Origin: QQWI01 sp964522015
GTDB taxonomy: Bacteria; Bacillota; Clostridia; Peptostreptococcales; Acidaminobacteraceae
Length of the DNA: 64,000 nt
Assembly (NCBI GenBank): GCA_964522015.1
Contig: CAZFST010000016.1
Location: 1 to 64,000, forward strand
Direction of reading: 5' to 3'
In this document: piece by piece, positions 27,746 to 34,520 of the stretch
Numbering within the stretch: position 1 is the stretch's first letter
Layout: each line of letters starts with the position of its first letter
Position numbers and translations under genes: made by a program
Notes under the pieces: generated by a model
The model's input: only the letters and a program-made list of their open reading frames with translations
Told to the model about the DNA's origin: nothing
The model's database searches: none

Positions 27746-28335
27746 ATTAACACCTCCAAATATCGCTTTAATAACTTCGTGATTCCAAAAAATTCACCAT
27801 ATGTCATCAGTTTTGAAATGCTCTTATCACTTCTCTTTGAGTATTTTTTTAAAGCATCTGTCATAATACCAACATCTACTTGATTTCGGCTCCGTACAAT
27901 ATCACAGATAGTTCTTTCCAAATCATAGGTTTTGATTATACGTCCAAACGGTGTTTTACTTTCGATTAGTCCCAGCCTGTATAACTCTTTTTTCACTGAA
28001 AAAACTTTAGTACCAACTTCGCGGAGGTTTGTTCCATTATATCCAGCAGGAATTGTAACTGTATAGTGAATTGGATCTCTATCCGTCAATTCATGAAGAA
28101 ATAATGCAGTCTCATGTGAAAAGACAACACGGGTATTTCTTGCCTGCAAACAATACATCTCATCTTCAAACGCTTCCAATGTTAAATAAACACCTTGAGC
28201 TACGCGTTCTAATTTTCCCTCTTTGGTAAAGAGAGATAGATACTGCCTCGGAATACCTACTCGATTAGCCATCTTTGTCAGAACGAGTCCGTTATTCTCA
28301 GTTATTAGTTGTTCCAATTTCATTCTATAGTCCAT
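27742..28335 (-). CDS. AbiEi-type antitoxin and transcriptional repressor
   Basis: A 197-aa protein with an N-terminal winged-helix part (TKMANRVGIPRQYLSLFTKE) followed by the AbiEi core (GVYLT, FSHETALFLHELTDR, TVTIPAGYN, TYDLERTICD). Known AbiEi proteins neutralise the toxin and repress their own promoter by binding inverted repeats. A perfect 12-bp inverted repeat over the promoter just upstream (28351-28394) fits. AAAGGACGG serves as the ribosome binding site. Confidence 0.87.
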   Translation of the reverse strand: MDYRMKLEQLITENNGLVLTKMANRVGIPRQYLSLFTKEGKLERVAQGVYLTLEAFEDEMYCLQARNTRVVFSHETALFLHELTDRDPIHYTVTIPAGYNGTNLREVGTKVFSVKKELYRLGLIESKTPFGRIIKTYDLERTICDIVRSRNQVDVGIMTDALKKYSKRSDKSISKLMTYGEFFGITKLLKRYLEVLI

Positions 28336-28350
28336 ACATTCACCGTCCTT

Positions 28351-28395
28351 TTACATTTATGCTCTTATTGTATTCTAAGAAAGCATAAATGTAAA
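28351..28395 (-). promoter_or_regulatory. AbiE promoter with perfect inverted-repeat operator
   Basis: TTACATTTATGC (28351-28362) and GCATAAATGTAA (28383-28394) form a perfect 12-bp inverted repeat with a 20-bp gap. On the minus strand TTTACA (28395-28390) and TACAAT (28372-28367), 17 bp apart, make a promoter whose -35 box lies in one arm and whose -10 box lies in the gap. The repeat is a likely binding site for AbiEi. Confidence 0.75.
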
Positions 28396-28397
28396 TC

Positions 28398-28467
28398 TTT
28401 ATAAAACAAATGACTCAGTCGATTTTCACAACTGAGCCACTAATATTTTTATACCATATTTTGTATA
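28398..28467. repeat. 70-nt dispersed repeat, copy A
   Basis: Matches 36125-36194 in the same orientation, with 7 mismatches and no gaps by hand alignment. It contains the hbd copy 2 terminator stem. It is absent next to hbd copy 1. Confidence 0.8.
28400..28439 (-). terminator. Terminator after hbd copy 2
   Basis: On the minus strand TGGCTCAGT and ACTGAGTCA form a 9-bp stem with one G-U pair and an 11-nt loop, followed by TTTGTTTT. It lies 41 bp past the hbd stop. Confidence 0.7.
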
Positions 28468-28479
28468 TAATTCATTGTT

Positions 28480-29322
28480 TTAGTATTTATAAAAGCCCTG
28501 ACCTGTTTTACGACCAAGTAAGCCACCACGGACCATTTTTCTAAGGAGTGGGTGTGCTCGGTACTTGCTATCCCCTGTTTCTGTAAAGAGGACGTCCATG
28601 ATTGCCAAATTCACATCGTTACCAATCAAATCTGCGAGGGCAAGGGGGCCAATGGGGTGATTGGCACCCAGTTTCATGGCTTGGTCTATATCTTCTGCCG
28701 AGGCAACGCCTTCAGAAAGAATGCCAATGGCTTCATTGATCATAGGAATAAGAATACGATTGACAACAAAGCCTGGGGCTTCTTTAACTTCAATGGCAGT
28801 CTTGCCCATGGCTTCTGCCACTTCTTTTATTTTAGAAAATACATCATCTGATGTGGCAATACCCCTGATGATTTCAACCAGCTTCATCATCGGAACTGGA
28901 TTAAAGAAGTGCATGCCGATGACTTGACTTGATCTGCCAGTGGCAGCCCCAATTTCAGTAATAGATAAGGAAGATGTGTTAGTTGCCAAAATCGTTTCTT
29001 TTGAACAAACTTGGTCTAGTTCTTTGAAGATTGCTTTTTTTAGATTCATGTTTTCAGTAGCGGCTTCAATCACAAGGTCGCAATCACTGAGGGCATTGAT
29101 ATCAGTTGATGGTTGTATGTTACTAAGTGCTTGAGTTTTGGCTTCTTCGCTCATCACACCTTTTGAGACCAGTTTATCGTAGCCCTTTGTAATGGCAGCA
29201 GTAGCCCGCACCAAGGCGTTTTCATCAATGTCTCGCATCACAACTTTAAAACCAGACTGGGCCAATGTCTGAACAATTCCCATTCCCATTGTACCTGAAC
29301 CTATCACTGCAATCTTATTCAT
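28480..29322 (-). CDS. hbd: 3-hydroxybutyryl-CoA dehydrogenase, copy 2
   Basis: 280 aa, the same protein as copy 1, with only silent differences near the 3' end. It follows the intact crotonase gene with a 19-bp gap and its own AAGGAG site, so the two are one operon that interconverts crotonyl-CoA, 3-hydroxybutyryl-CoA and acetoacetyl-CoA. No thiolase, acyl-CoA dehydrogenase or Etf genes are next to it, so this is not a full bcs butyrate operon. Confidence 0.93.
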   Translation of the reverse strand: MNKIAVIGSGTMGMGIVQTLAQSGFKVVMRDIDENALVRATAAITKGYDKLVSKGVMSEEAKTQALSNIQPSTDINALSDCDLVIEAATENMNLKKAIFKELDQVCSKETILATNTSSLSITEIGAATGRSSQVIGMHFFNPVPMMKLVEIIRGIATSDDVFSKIKEVAEAMGKTAIEVKEAPGFVVNRILIPMINEAIGILSEGVASAEDIDQAMKLGANHPIGPLALADLIGNDVNLAIMDVLFTETGDSKYRAHPLLRKMVRGGLLGRKTGQGFYKY

Positions 29323-29341
29323 TTGATTTTCTCCTTGAATT

Positions 29342-30124
29342 TTAATCATTTATAAACTGTGGCTTTTCTTTTTTAAGAAATGCTCCCATGCCTTCTTTTT
29401 GATTCTCAGTGGCAAAACATTTTCCAAAGTAGGTTGCTTCAAGTAGGCAAGCGTTTTCCATGTCCATATCAAAACCTTCTTGTATGGCCTTTTTAGCCAT
29501 GGCCACTGCTCCGTGGGCATGTTTTGTTACTTTAAGGGCCAGTGTCATTGCGGCTTCAAGAAGATTTTCCGGTGTTTCTACGCTGTCCACCAAACCAATT
29601 CTATAGGCCTCGTCAGCGCCGATGATGTCTCCAGAATAGATTAACGCTTTTGCTCTTGCTACGCCAACAAGCCGCGGCAGCCTCTGTGTGCCACCAAAAC
29701 CAGGTATGATGCCAAGACCCACTTCTGGTTGCCCAAATTTTGCTACGGTGGCCCCAATACGGAAATCACAACTCATGGCAAATTCAAGACCACCACCTAA
29801 TGCGAAACCATTGACAGCTGAAATAGTTGGCTTTGATAGTTTTTCTAACTTTGAAAAAACTGCCTGTCCTAGTTGACCAAATGTTTGGCCCCCTTCAGCA
29901 TCCAGTGCAACCATTTCAGAAATGTCAGCACCGGCGATGAAACCCTTGCCTTCTCCTATAAAAATAGCAGCGTAGACGTTGGCATCGGCGGCAAGTTGAT
30001 CTATAAGACCGTCGAGATCTTTAAGCACACCGGAATTTAATGCATTTAGAACCTTTGACCTTGTGAATTTGACAACTGCGATATTGTTTTGAATCTCTAA
30101 GCAAAATGTGTTTTCTGTGGTCAT
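29342..30124 (-). CDS. crt: Crotonase / short-chain enoyl-CoA hydratase
   Basis: A 260-aa crotonase with both catalytic glutamates at the expected 20-residue distance: E114 in GGGLEFAMS and E134 in GQPEVGLGIIPGFGGTQR. The oxyanion-hole loops GKGFIAGADI (59-68) and GFALGGG are intact. It hydrates crotonyl-CoA to 3-hydroxybutyryl-CoA in the cytoplasm. GGAGG stands before the ATG, and a TTGAGA-N17-TATACT promoter lies 37 bp upstream. A TetR gene upstream points the same way and could regulate it, but its better target is the divergent GT1 operon. Confidence 0.93.
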   Translation of the reverse strand: MTTENTFCLEIQNNIAVVKFTRSKVLNALNSGVLKDLDGLIDQLAADANVYAAIFIGEGKGFIAGADISEMVALDAEGGQTFGQLGQAVFSKLEKLSKPTISAVNGFALGGGLEFAMSCDFRIGATVAKFGQPEVGLGIIPGFGGTQRLPRLVGVARAKALIYSGDIIGADEAYRIGLVDSVETPENLLEAAMTLALKVTKHAHGAVAMAKKAIQEGFDMDMENACLLEATYFGKCFATENQKEGMGAFLKKEKPQFIND

Positions 30125-30160
30125 TGAATAGCCTCCGAATGAACAAATTCTTACTGGTCT

Positions 30161-30189
30161 AGTATATCACCGATTTTAGAATTTCTCAA
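30161..30189 (-). promoter_or_regulatory. Promoter of crt-hbd copy 2
   Basis: TTGAGA (30189-30184) and TATACT (30166-30161), 17-bp spacing, conserved with copy 1. Confidence 0.68.
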
Positions 30190-30303
30190 TCTTCATCAGC
30201 TAGTTGCATTACTGATATGATCCTTCTGATAATTGTAGCGCTGCTATGCGACTGACACAATTCTGACAGTCAAACGATTGACATAATAAGGGGTTTTCAA
30301 GTA

Positions 30304-30894
30304 TTACGTAAAATTCTTTGGCAGTTGTTTCATGACACCATGCTCCATCAAATTATTGATCAAATCATGTAATTTATCATTTGAAAGCCTATTCTCTTGT
30401 CTAAACCAATAACTCATTATGCCTATCATCGCCGATAGTGTATATTCTAAAATATACCCTAAATTTTGTCTGACATATTCAGGCTCATTGGCGAATTCTT
30501 GCATTATTAAAGGTTTTATAGAGTTTTTCAGCTTGCTTGCAAAAGCAGGATCGCCATTATCTCCAAGTAAAACAGAATAGTATTTGTTGTTTTTTTCATA
30601 GAGTTCTAAAAAGGTGTTCATTGGCATGCCTCGTATTTCTGATCCTATTAAAATAGGTGGCAGTTCATCCAGTGTTGGCATCAAAGAGCTCTCAATATAC
30701 TCCAAGACGTCATATACATCTTTAAAATACTCATAGAAGGTTCCACGATTGTACCCTGCTTTAGTTGTAATGTCTTTTACTGTGATTTTTTCAATTCTCG
30801 TTTCACAATATAATATCCAAAATGCATCGATTAGATTTTGTTTTGTTTGCGATGTCATCTCTTTTCTTTTGTTCACTTTCATATTCATAGTCAT
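30304..30894 (-). CDS. TetR/AcrR-family transcriptional regulator
   Basis: About 196 aa. The N-terminal helix-turn-helix is the TetR type (QNLIDAFWILYCE, ITVKDITTKAGYNRGTFYEYFKDVYDVLEYIE); the C-terminal ligand domain is divergent. ATG at 30894 follows GAGAAGGTG; the ORF reads further upstream to 30984 without a site. It is divergent from the GT1 glycosyltransferase and MFS genes with a perfect 9-bp inverted repeat between them, the usual layout of a repressor that controls an efflux or modification operon. The inducer is unknown. Confidence 0.87.
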   Translation of the reverse strand: MTMNMKVNKRKEMTSQTKQNLIDAFWILYCETRIEKITVKDITTKAGYNRGTFYEYFKDVYDVLEYIESSLMPTLDELPPILIGSEIRGMPMNTFLELYEKNNKYYSVLLGDNGDPAFASKLKNSIKPLIMQEFANEPEYVRQNLGYILEYTLSAMIGIMSYWFRQENRLSNDKLHDLINNLMEHGVMKQLPKNFT

Positions 30895-30940
30895 ATTCAC
30901 CTTCTCACTTAAAATCCGACAGTAATAAGCCGATTGTTGG

Positions 30941-30972
30941 TTGATTATATCCTGTTTAAATTTTATAATCAA
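30941..30972 (+). promoter_or_regulatory. Promoter with palindromic operator for the GT1-MFS operon
   Basis: TTGATT (30941-30946) and TATAAT (30964-30969) with 17-bp spacing. TTGATTATA and TATAATCAA (30941-30949, 30964-30972) are perfect inverted 9-bp arms that cover both boxes, so a bound TetR dimer would block RNA polymerase. Confidence 0.75.
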
Positions 30973-31013
30973 ATCATACAACACGATGTTGGATTTATCA
31001 AGGAGGCATATTT

Positions 31014-32243
31014 ATGATTACAATACTTTGTTCGGGTTCCCGTGGCGATTTTCAACCCTATATTGCACTTGCTCAAGAGCTAAAGAAGCTGGATAAAAAA
31101 GTTCAAATTGTAGGCGGAAAAAGTTTTGAAGATTTCATAAAAGGCTATGGCATTGATTTTTATGCTTTATCAGCTGATTATCAGTCGATTGATATTGATC
31201 CTAAATTGCTTCAAGAGGCTCAATCATCTGACAGTCCTTTGAAAATGTTATTAACCTTCAATAAAATGAAGAAATATGTAATCGGCTTAACGGAAGAGAT
31301 GTTTCTTGCCTGTAAAGGTAGCGAGATGATTATTTATCACCCGGGTTGTTCAGTTGGGTATTTTGCTGGGATAAAGCAGGGGATCCCATCAATCTTAGCG
31401 GCGCCATTCCCCATGCACAAAACCAAGGAATTTGCTTCACTCATTGCATATGGCAAAACAAAAATGCCCAAAGCTCTCAGCTATAAATTATTGCAAGGCA
31501 TGCTTTGGATGGCTGGAAAAACCGGTATTATTGCACTTTTTAAAAAGGAATATGGTAAACTCCCAGAAGATTTTGGTAGTCCATTTGAAAAGATCGACAA
31601 AACTCATCCAGCCATTATCTCATGTAGCAATTTTGTATTTTCACGGCCAAAGGACTGGAATGAAAATATCCATCAAACTGGTTATTGGTTTGTAGAGGAA
31701 TCAATTGACTATAATCCATCGGAAGAACTATCTAATTTCTTGGACTCTGGCGAAAAGCCTATTTACATTGGTTTTGGCAGTGTTTTTGATCTCAAACATA
31801 AAGATGAAACTGTCAGTATCATCACAGCTGCGCTTGGCAAATCGGGCAAGAGAGGCATAATATGCGGAATGGGTGCTATTGACAACCTTCCTGAACATCT
31901 TCTTGCAATTAATAGCATCCCACATAGCTGGTTATTTGACCGTGTTTCCGTCGTTTGTCATCATGGTGGCGCTGGCACTACCGCCGCTGGTTTTAAAGCT
32001 GGTGTACCAAGTATCATTATTCCGTTTTCTAACGACCAATTTGCTTGGGCACACAGAGCCTATGATTTAGGTGTAGGATCAGCGCCTATTTATCGAAAGC
32101 ATCTAACTGCTGACAAGTTATCTTCTGCCATCGAATTTGCTCTGCAAGATGAGGTTATAAAAAATGCAAAAGTCCTTGGCAACAACATTGCTACTGAAAA
32201 TGGTGCGAAAGCTTGTGCAAAATTAATAGCAACTTGTCTTTAG
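31014..32243 (+). CDS. GT1-family glycosyltransferase (sterol/macrolide glucosyltransferase type)
   Basis: A 409-aa GT-B enzyme: ILCSGSRGDFQPYIALAQEL at the N-terminus and the donor-binding HHGGAGTTAAGFKAGVPSII motif near residue 320 are signatures of the UDP-glycosyltransferase family close to sterol glucosyltransferases and macrolide glycosyltransferases. It probably glycosylates a small hydrophobic molecule. A strong AAGGAGG precedes the ATG. An MFS exporter gene follows after 10 bp and a TetR gene is divergent, which suggests drug inactivation plus efflux, or modification and export of a self-made lipid. Confidence 0.87.
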   Translation: MITILCSGSRGDFQPYIALAQELKKLDKKVQIVGGKSFEDFIKGYGIDFYALSADYQSIDIDPKLLQEAQSSDSPLKMLLTFNKMKKYVIGLTEEMFLACKGSEMIIYHPGCSVGYFAGIKQGIPSILAAPFPMHKTKEFASLIAYGKTKMPKALSYKLLQGMLWMAGKTGIIALFKKEYGKLPEDFGSPFEKIDKTHPAIISCSNFVFSRPKDWNENIHQTGYWFVEESIDYNPSEELSNFLDSGEKPIYIGFGSVFDLKHKDETVSIITAALGKSGKRGIICGMGAIDNLPEHLLAINSIPHSWLFDRVSVVCHHGGAGTTAAGFKAGVPSIIIPFSNDQFAWAHRAYDLGVGSAPIYRKHLTADKLSSAIEFALQDEVIKNAKVLGNNIATENGAKACAKLIATCL

Positions 32244-32253
32244 GGGTAGGCAG

Positions 32254-33357
32254 ATGATTACAAACTCAAATTGGAGAAAACCTTTTTTTACAATTTATGC
32301 TGGTCAAGCCTTGTCTCTCTTGAGTTCCAGCGCTGTCCAATTTTCAATTATCTGGTGGATAACAATAACAACGGACTCAGCCATGGCTTTAACCATTGCA
32401 AGCGTGGTCGGTTTATTACCACAGGCTATTATTGGACCATTCGCCGGTGTTTGGATTGACCGCTTTGATCGAAAAAAAATCATCATCCTTTCAGATGGGA
32501 TTATTGCAGTGTCAAGTCTATTTCTGGCTATTTTATTTTCACTTGGCATTCAATCAATTGAATTTGTCTACTTCGTTTTATTCATCAGGGCTTTAGGAGA
32601 TACCTTTCATAAACCTGCTATGCAAGCTCTCATTCCTCAAGTTGTCCCTTCCTCTGATCTTACTAAAGCCGGTGGCTTCGGACAAATGATTAGCTCTGCT
32701 TGTTCAATGATTGGTCCCATGCTTGGCGCAATGATTATGACTCTGATGTCACTCCCCTACGCTATGCTTATTGATGTTGCGGGTGCAACGATTGCCATTA
32801 TTACATTGTCACTTGTGAAAATTCCGATGCTCATAACAACAATCATTTTTGTACCACTGGGGACACTGCTCCCACTGATGGTTAAAGTCTATTTTAATGG
32901 GACCCCCTGGCACAATGGCGTCGTTCAAACCTTGTTCTCATCTGGTATGCTGATTGCCGCAATGGTCATCGGCATGACCGGCGGCCTCAAACGACAATTC
33001 TTAATGATCTCCATTTCTTCAGGTTTGCTCGGCCTATGTGCATTGATTGGTGGCATTTTAACGACACAATTATTCTGGGTGTTTTGTATTGCCGTATTCG
33101 TGATGGGCTCAACAGGCATGGGATTCAATATACCATTTACAGCCTATCTTCAAAGATCAGTACCTTCCGAAAACCTTGGGAAAGTTATTTCCCTTGTCAC
33201 TAGCGTCATGAGTTTCGCGGCACCTGTTGGCATGTTCATTGCCGGCCCTGTATCAGAAATTATCGGCGTTAGTAATTGGATGATCTCCGCAGGGATCGTC
33301 ATGATTTTCATTGGATTTTTGAGTTATTTTTTAACGAGAGAATTTGATATGCCATAA
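32254..33357 (+). CDS. MFS exporter, Mef-like, with a missing central segment
   Basis: A 367-aa major facilitator protein resembling the macrolide-efflux (Mef) branch: YAGQALSLLSSSAVQFSIIWW, GPFAGVWIDRFDRKK (loop 2-3 motif) and FNGTPWHNGVVQ match positions known in Mef proteins. Typical members are about 400-420 aa. Here the stretch between the end of helix 6 (LVKIP) and helix 7 (VPLGTLLPLMV) is about 35-40 residues shorter, so the cytoplasmic central loop and part of a helix seem to be lost in frame. Whether it still transports is uncertain. Confidence 0.8.
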   Translation: MITNSNWRKPFFTIYAGQALSLLSSSAVQFSIIWWITITTDSAMALTIASVVGLLPQAIIGPFAGVWIDRFDRKKIIILSDGIIAVSSLFLAILFSLGIQSIEFVYFVLFIRALGDTFHKPAMQALIPQVVPSSDLTKAGGFGQMISSACSMIGPMLGAMIMTLMSLPYAMLIDVAGATIAIITLSLVKIPMLITTIIFVPLGTLLPLMVKVYFNGTPWHNGVVQTLFSSGMLIAAMVIGMTGGLKRQFLMISISSGLLGLCALIGGILTTQLFWVFCIAVFVMGSTGMGFNIPFTAYLQRSVPSENLGKVISLVTSVMSFAAPVGMFIAGPVSEIIGVSNWMISAGIVMIFIGFLSYFLTREFDMP

Positions 33358-33446
33358 TCATTGAATTTCATACTCGAAATGCTATAAGGCGTGGACAACC
33401 ACTACTTTTCCTCTGCCCCTTTTTTGAGTCCAATGATAAGTAAAGA

Positions 33447-33488
33447 AGCTACTGCACATCAAGACTAAGTCTTAGATTTGCAATAGCT
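33447..33488 (-). terminator. Candidate terminator hairpin after the small membrane protein
   Basis: AGCTACTGCA (33447-33456) and TGCAATAGCT (33479-33488) pair with one G-U, with an inner AAGACTTAGTCTT palindrome. Only a short T-rich tail follows on the minus strand, so confidence is moderate. Confidence 0.45.
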
Positions 33489-33505
33489 CCAGTATTACTT
33501 TGTAT

Positions 33506-33655
33506 TTACTTAACTTTCCCTTTTAAGTAATCCACAATAAATACGATTGCTGCAACAACCAACAGTATATTAATTAGCCCGCCGCCAACCTTAAATAAAA
33601 GACCCATCAACCAAAAGAATACAACAATACCTCCGAGCCATCTTAAAAACCCCAT
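33506..33655 (-). CDS. Small membrane protein, lmo0937 family
   Basis: 49 aa: MGFLRWLGGIVVFFWLMGL then a GGGLIN motif and a second hydrophobic stretch ending in DYLKGKVK. This matches the two-helix lmo0937-type family seen in many Bacillota. ATG at 33655 has an almost ideal AAAAGGAGG site; the longer frame upstream is spacer. Relatives in Listeria belong to the general stress regulon, and the region upstream has a sigma-B-like promoter (33717-33741). Function unknown. Confidence 0.78.
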   Translation of the reverse strand: MGFLRWLGGIVVFFWLMGLLFKVGGGLINILLVVAAIVFIVDYLKGKVK

Positions 33656-33716
33656 AAAACCTCCTTTTAAAGCTATATTAGAAACAAAGCTGAGAATTAT
33701 AATCAGCAATGTATAT

Positions 33717-33741
33717 ATACCCTTATGGTGCTTTATCAAAC
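33717..33741 (-). promoter_or_regulatory. Sigma-B-like promoter for the lmo0937-family gene
   Basis: On the minus strand GTTTGA (33741-33736), a 13-bp spacer and GGGTAT (33722-33717) match the classic sigma-B pattern. An overlapping, weaker sigma-A reading (TTGATA-N16-TATATA) is possible. Confidence 0.5.
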
Positions 33742-33839
33742 ATTAGATGGAGATGATTGGGTTTAAAAGGAATCTATAACATATTAATCGACCTATTACA
33801 AAACTCCGAACCAAATCTTCATCTTAAAAGTACTCAATT

Positions 33840-34520
33840 TTAGGCTTTAAAAAATAAATGAAAATTAGAGAACCGCTTCAATGAATTCTCTTCTATTTTG
33901 ATAAACTCCCATGTTTCTTTAAACGACCCGTTAACAGCATAGTCACGCTTTGAAATAAACTCTATAAACTCTTTTTCTCTTCCGCAAAATGTATTAGAAA
34001 ACAGATCGGCATAGTTCATTTTTTCTCTGTCATCCAAATTCATTATGTTATGAAGGACGTGTTCTAAATTACAAGAAAAATAGTACATAGAATATTCAAT
34101 CTTTGCTATTTCAGGGCACATAGACAACCGATTGACAACACTGCTTTTTCTTCGGTTACGTTCCTTAACAGATTCCACTGACTTTGCGATTATACTCTCC
34201 AGCGTGTAAACGTAGCCATCTACATCATCTTTTACAATTTTATCATCTGAAATAAAAGCACCATCCGTATCAATCAAATGCACCACGTTTTGTATATCGC
34301 TCTTTTTAAAATACGGATTTCTTTCCAAAAACGATTTTATCTGATCATTTACTTTGGTGATCGCATTAGCTGATGTTGTAACTTTATCAGAAGTGATATC
34401 ACCATTTACGATATGAAATTTAACACTTTCATTTTGAATTATTTTTGATAGAATGAGCGCCAAAGAAGTTTGATCTGTAACACCTTCCACAATGAACAGT
34501 ACGATTTTTTTAGTTTTCAT
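33840..34520 (-). CDS. TOPRIM-type protein, partner of the AAA ATPase
   Basis: A 226-aa protein. The start IVLFIVEGVTDQTSL places a conserved Glu at position 12, and HLIDTDGAF gives Asp84 and Asp86; Glu followed by D-x-D is the metal-binding pattern of TOPRIM nucleases such as those in OLD, PARIS (AriB) and RloB-type proteins. I cannot assign it to one of those families by eye. ATG at 34520 overlaps the ATPase gene by 11 bp and uses GGGAGGG within it. Likely role: nuclease effector of a two-gene defence module; inferred from pairing. Confidence 0.7.
   Translation of the reverse strand: MKTKKIVLFIVEGVTDQTSLALILSKIIQNESVKFHIVNGDITSDKVTTSANAITKVNDQIKSFLERNPYFKKSDIQNVVHLIDTDGAFISDDKIVKDDVDGYVYTLESIIAKSVESVKERNRRKSSVVNRLSMCPEIAKIEYSMYYFSCNLEHVLHNIMNLDDREKMNYADLFSNTFCGREKEFIEFISKRDYAVNGSFKETWEFIKIEENSLKRFSNFHLFFKA

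Larger units (their letters stand above)
28477..30189 (-). repeat. crt-hbd duplication, copy 2 (intact)
   Basis: The undamaged counterpart of 25243-26807. The near-absence of silent changes in hbd indicates a recent duplication or gene conversion. Confidence 0.9.

Noticed and set aside
30197..30260. Hairpin between crt copy 2 and the TetR gene as a TetR terminator
   Set aside because: A GACTG/CAGTC stem exists, but it is imperfect and no T-run follows on the minus strand.
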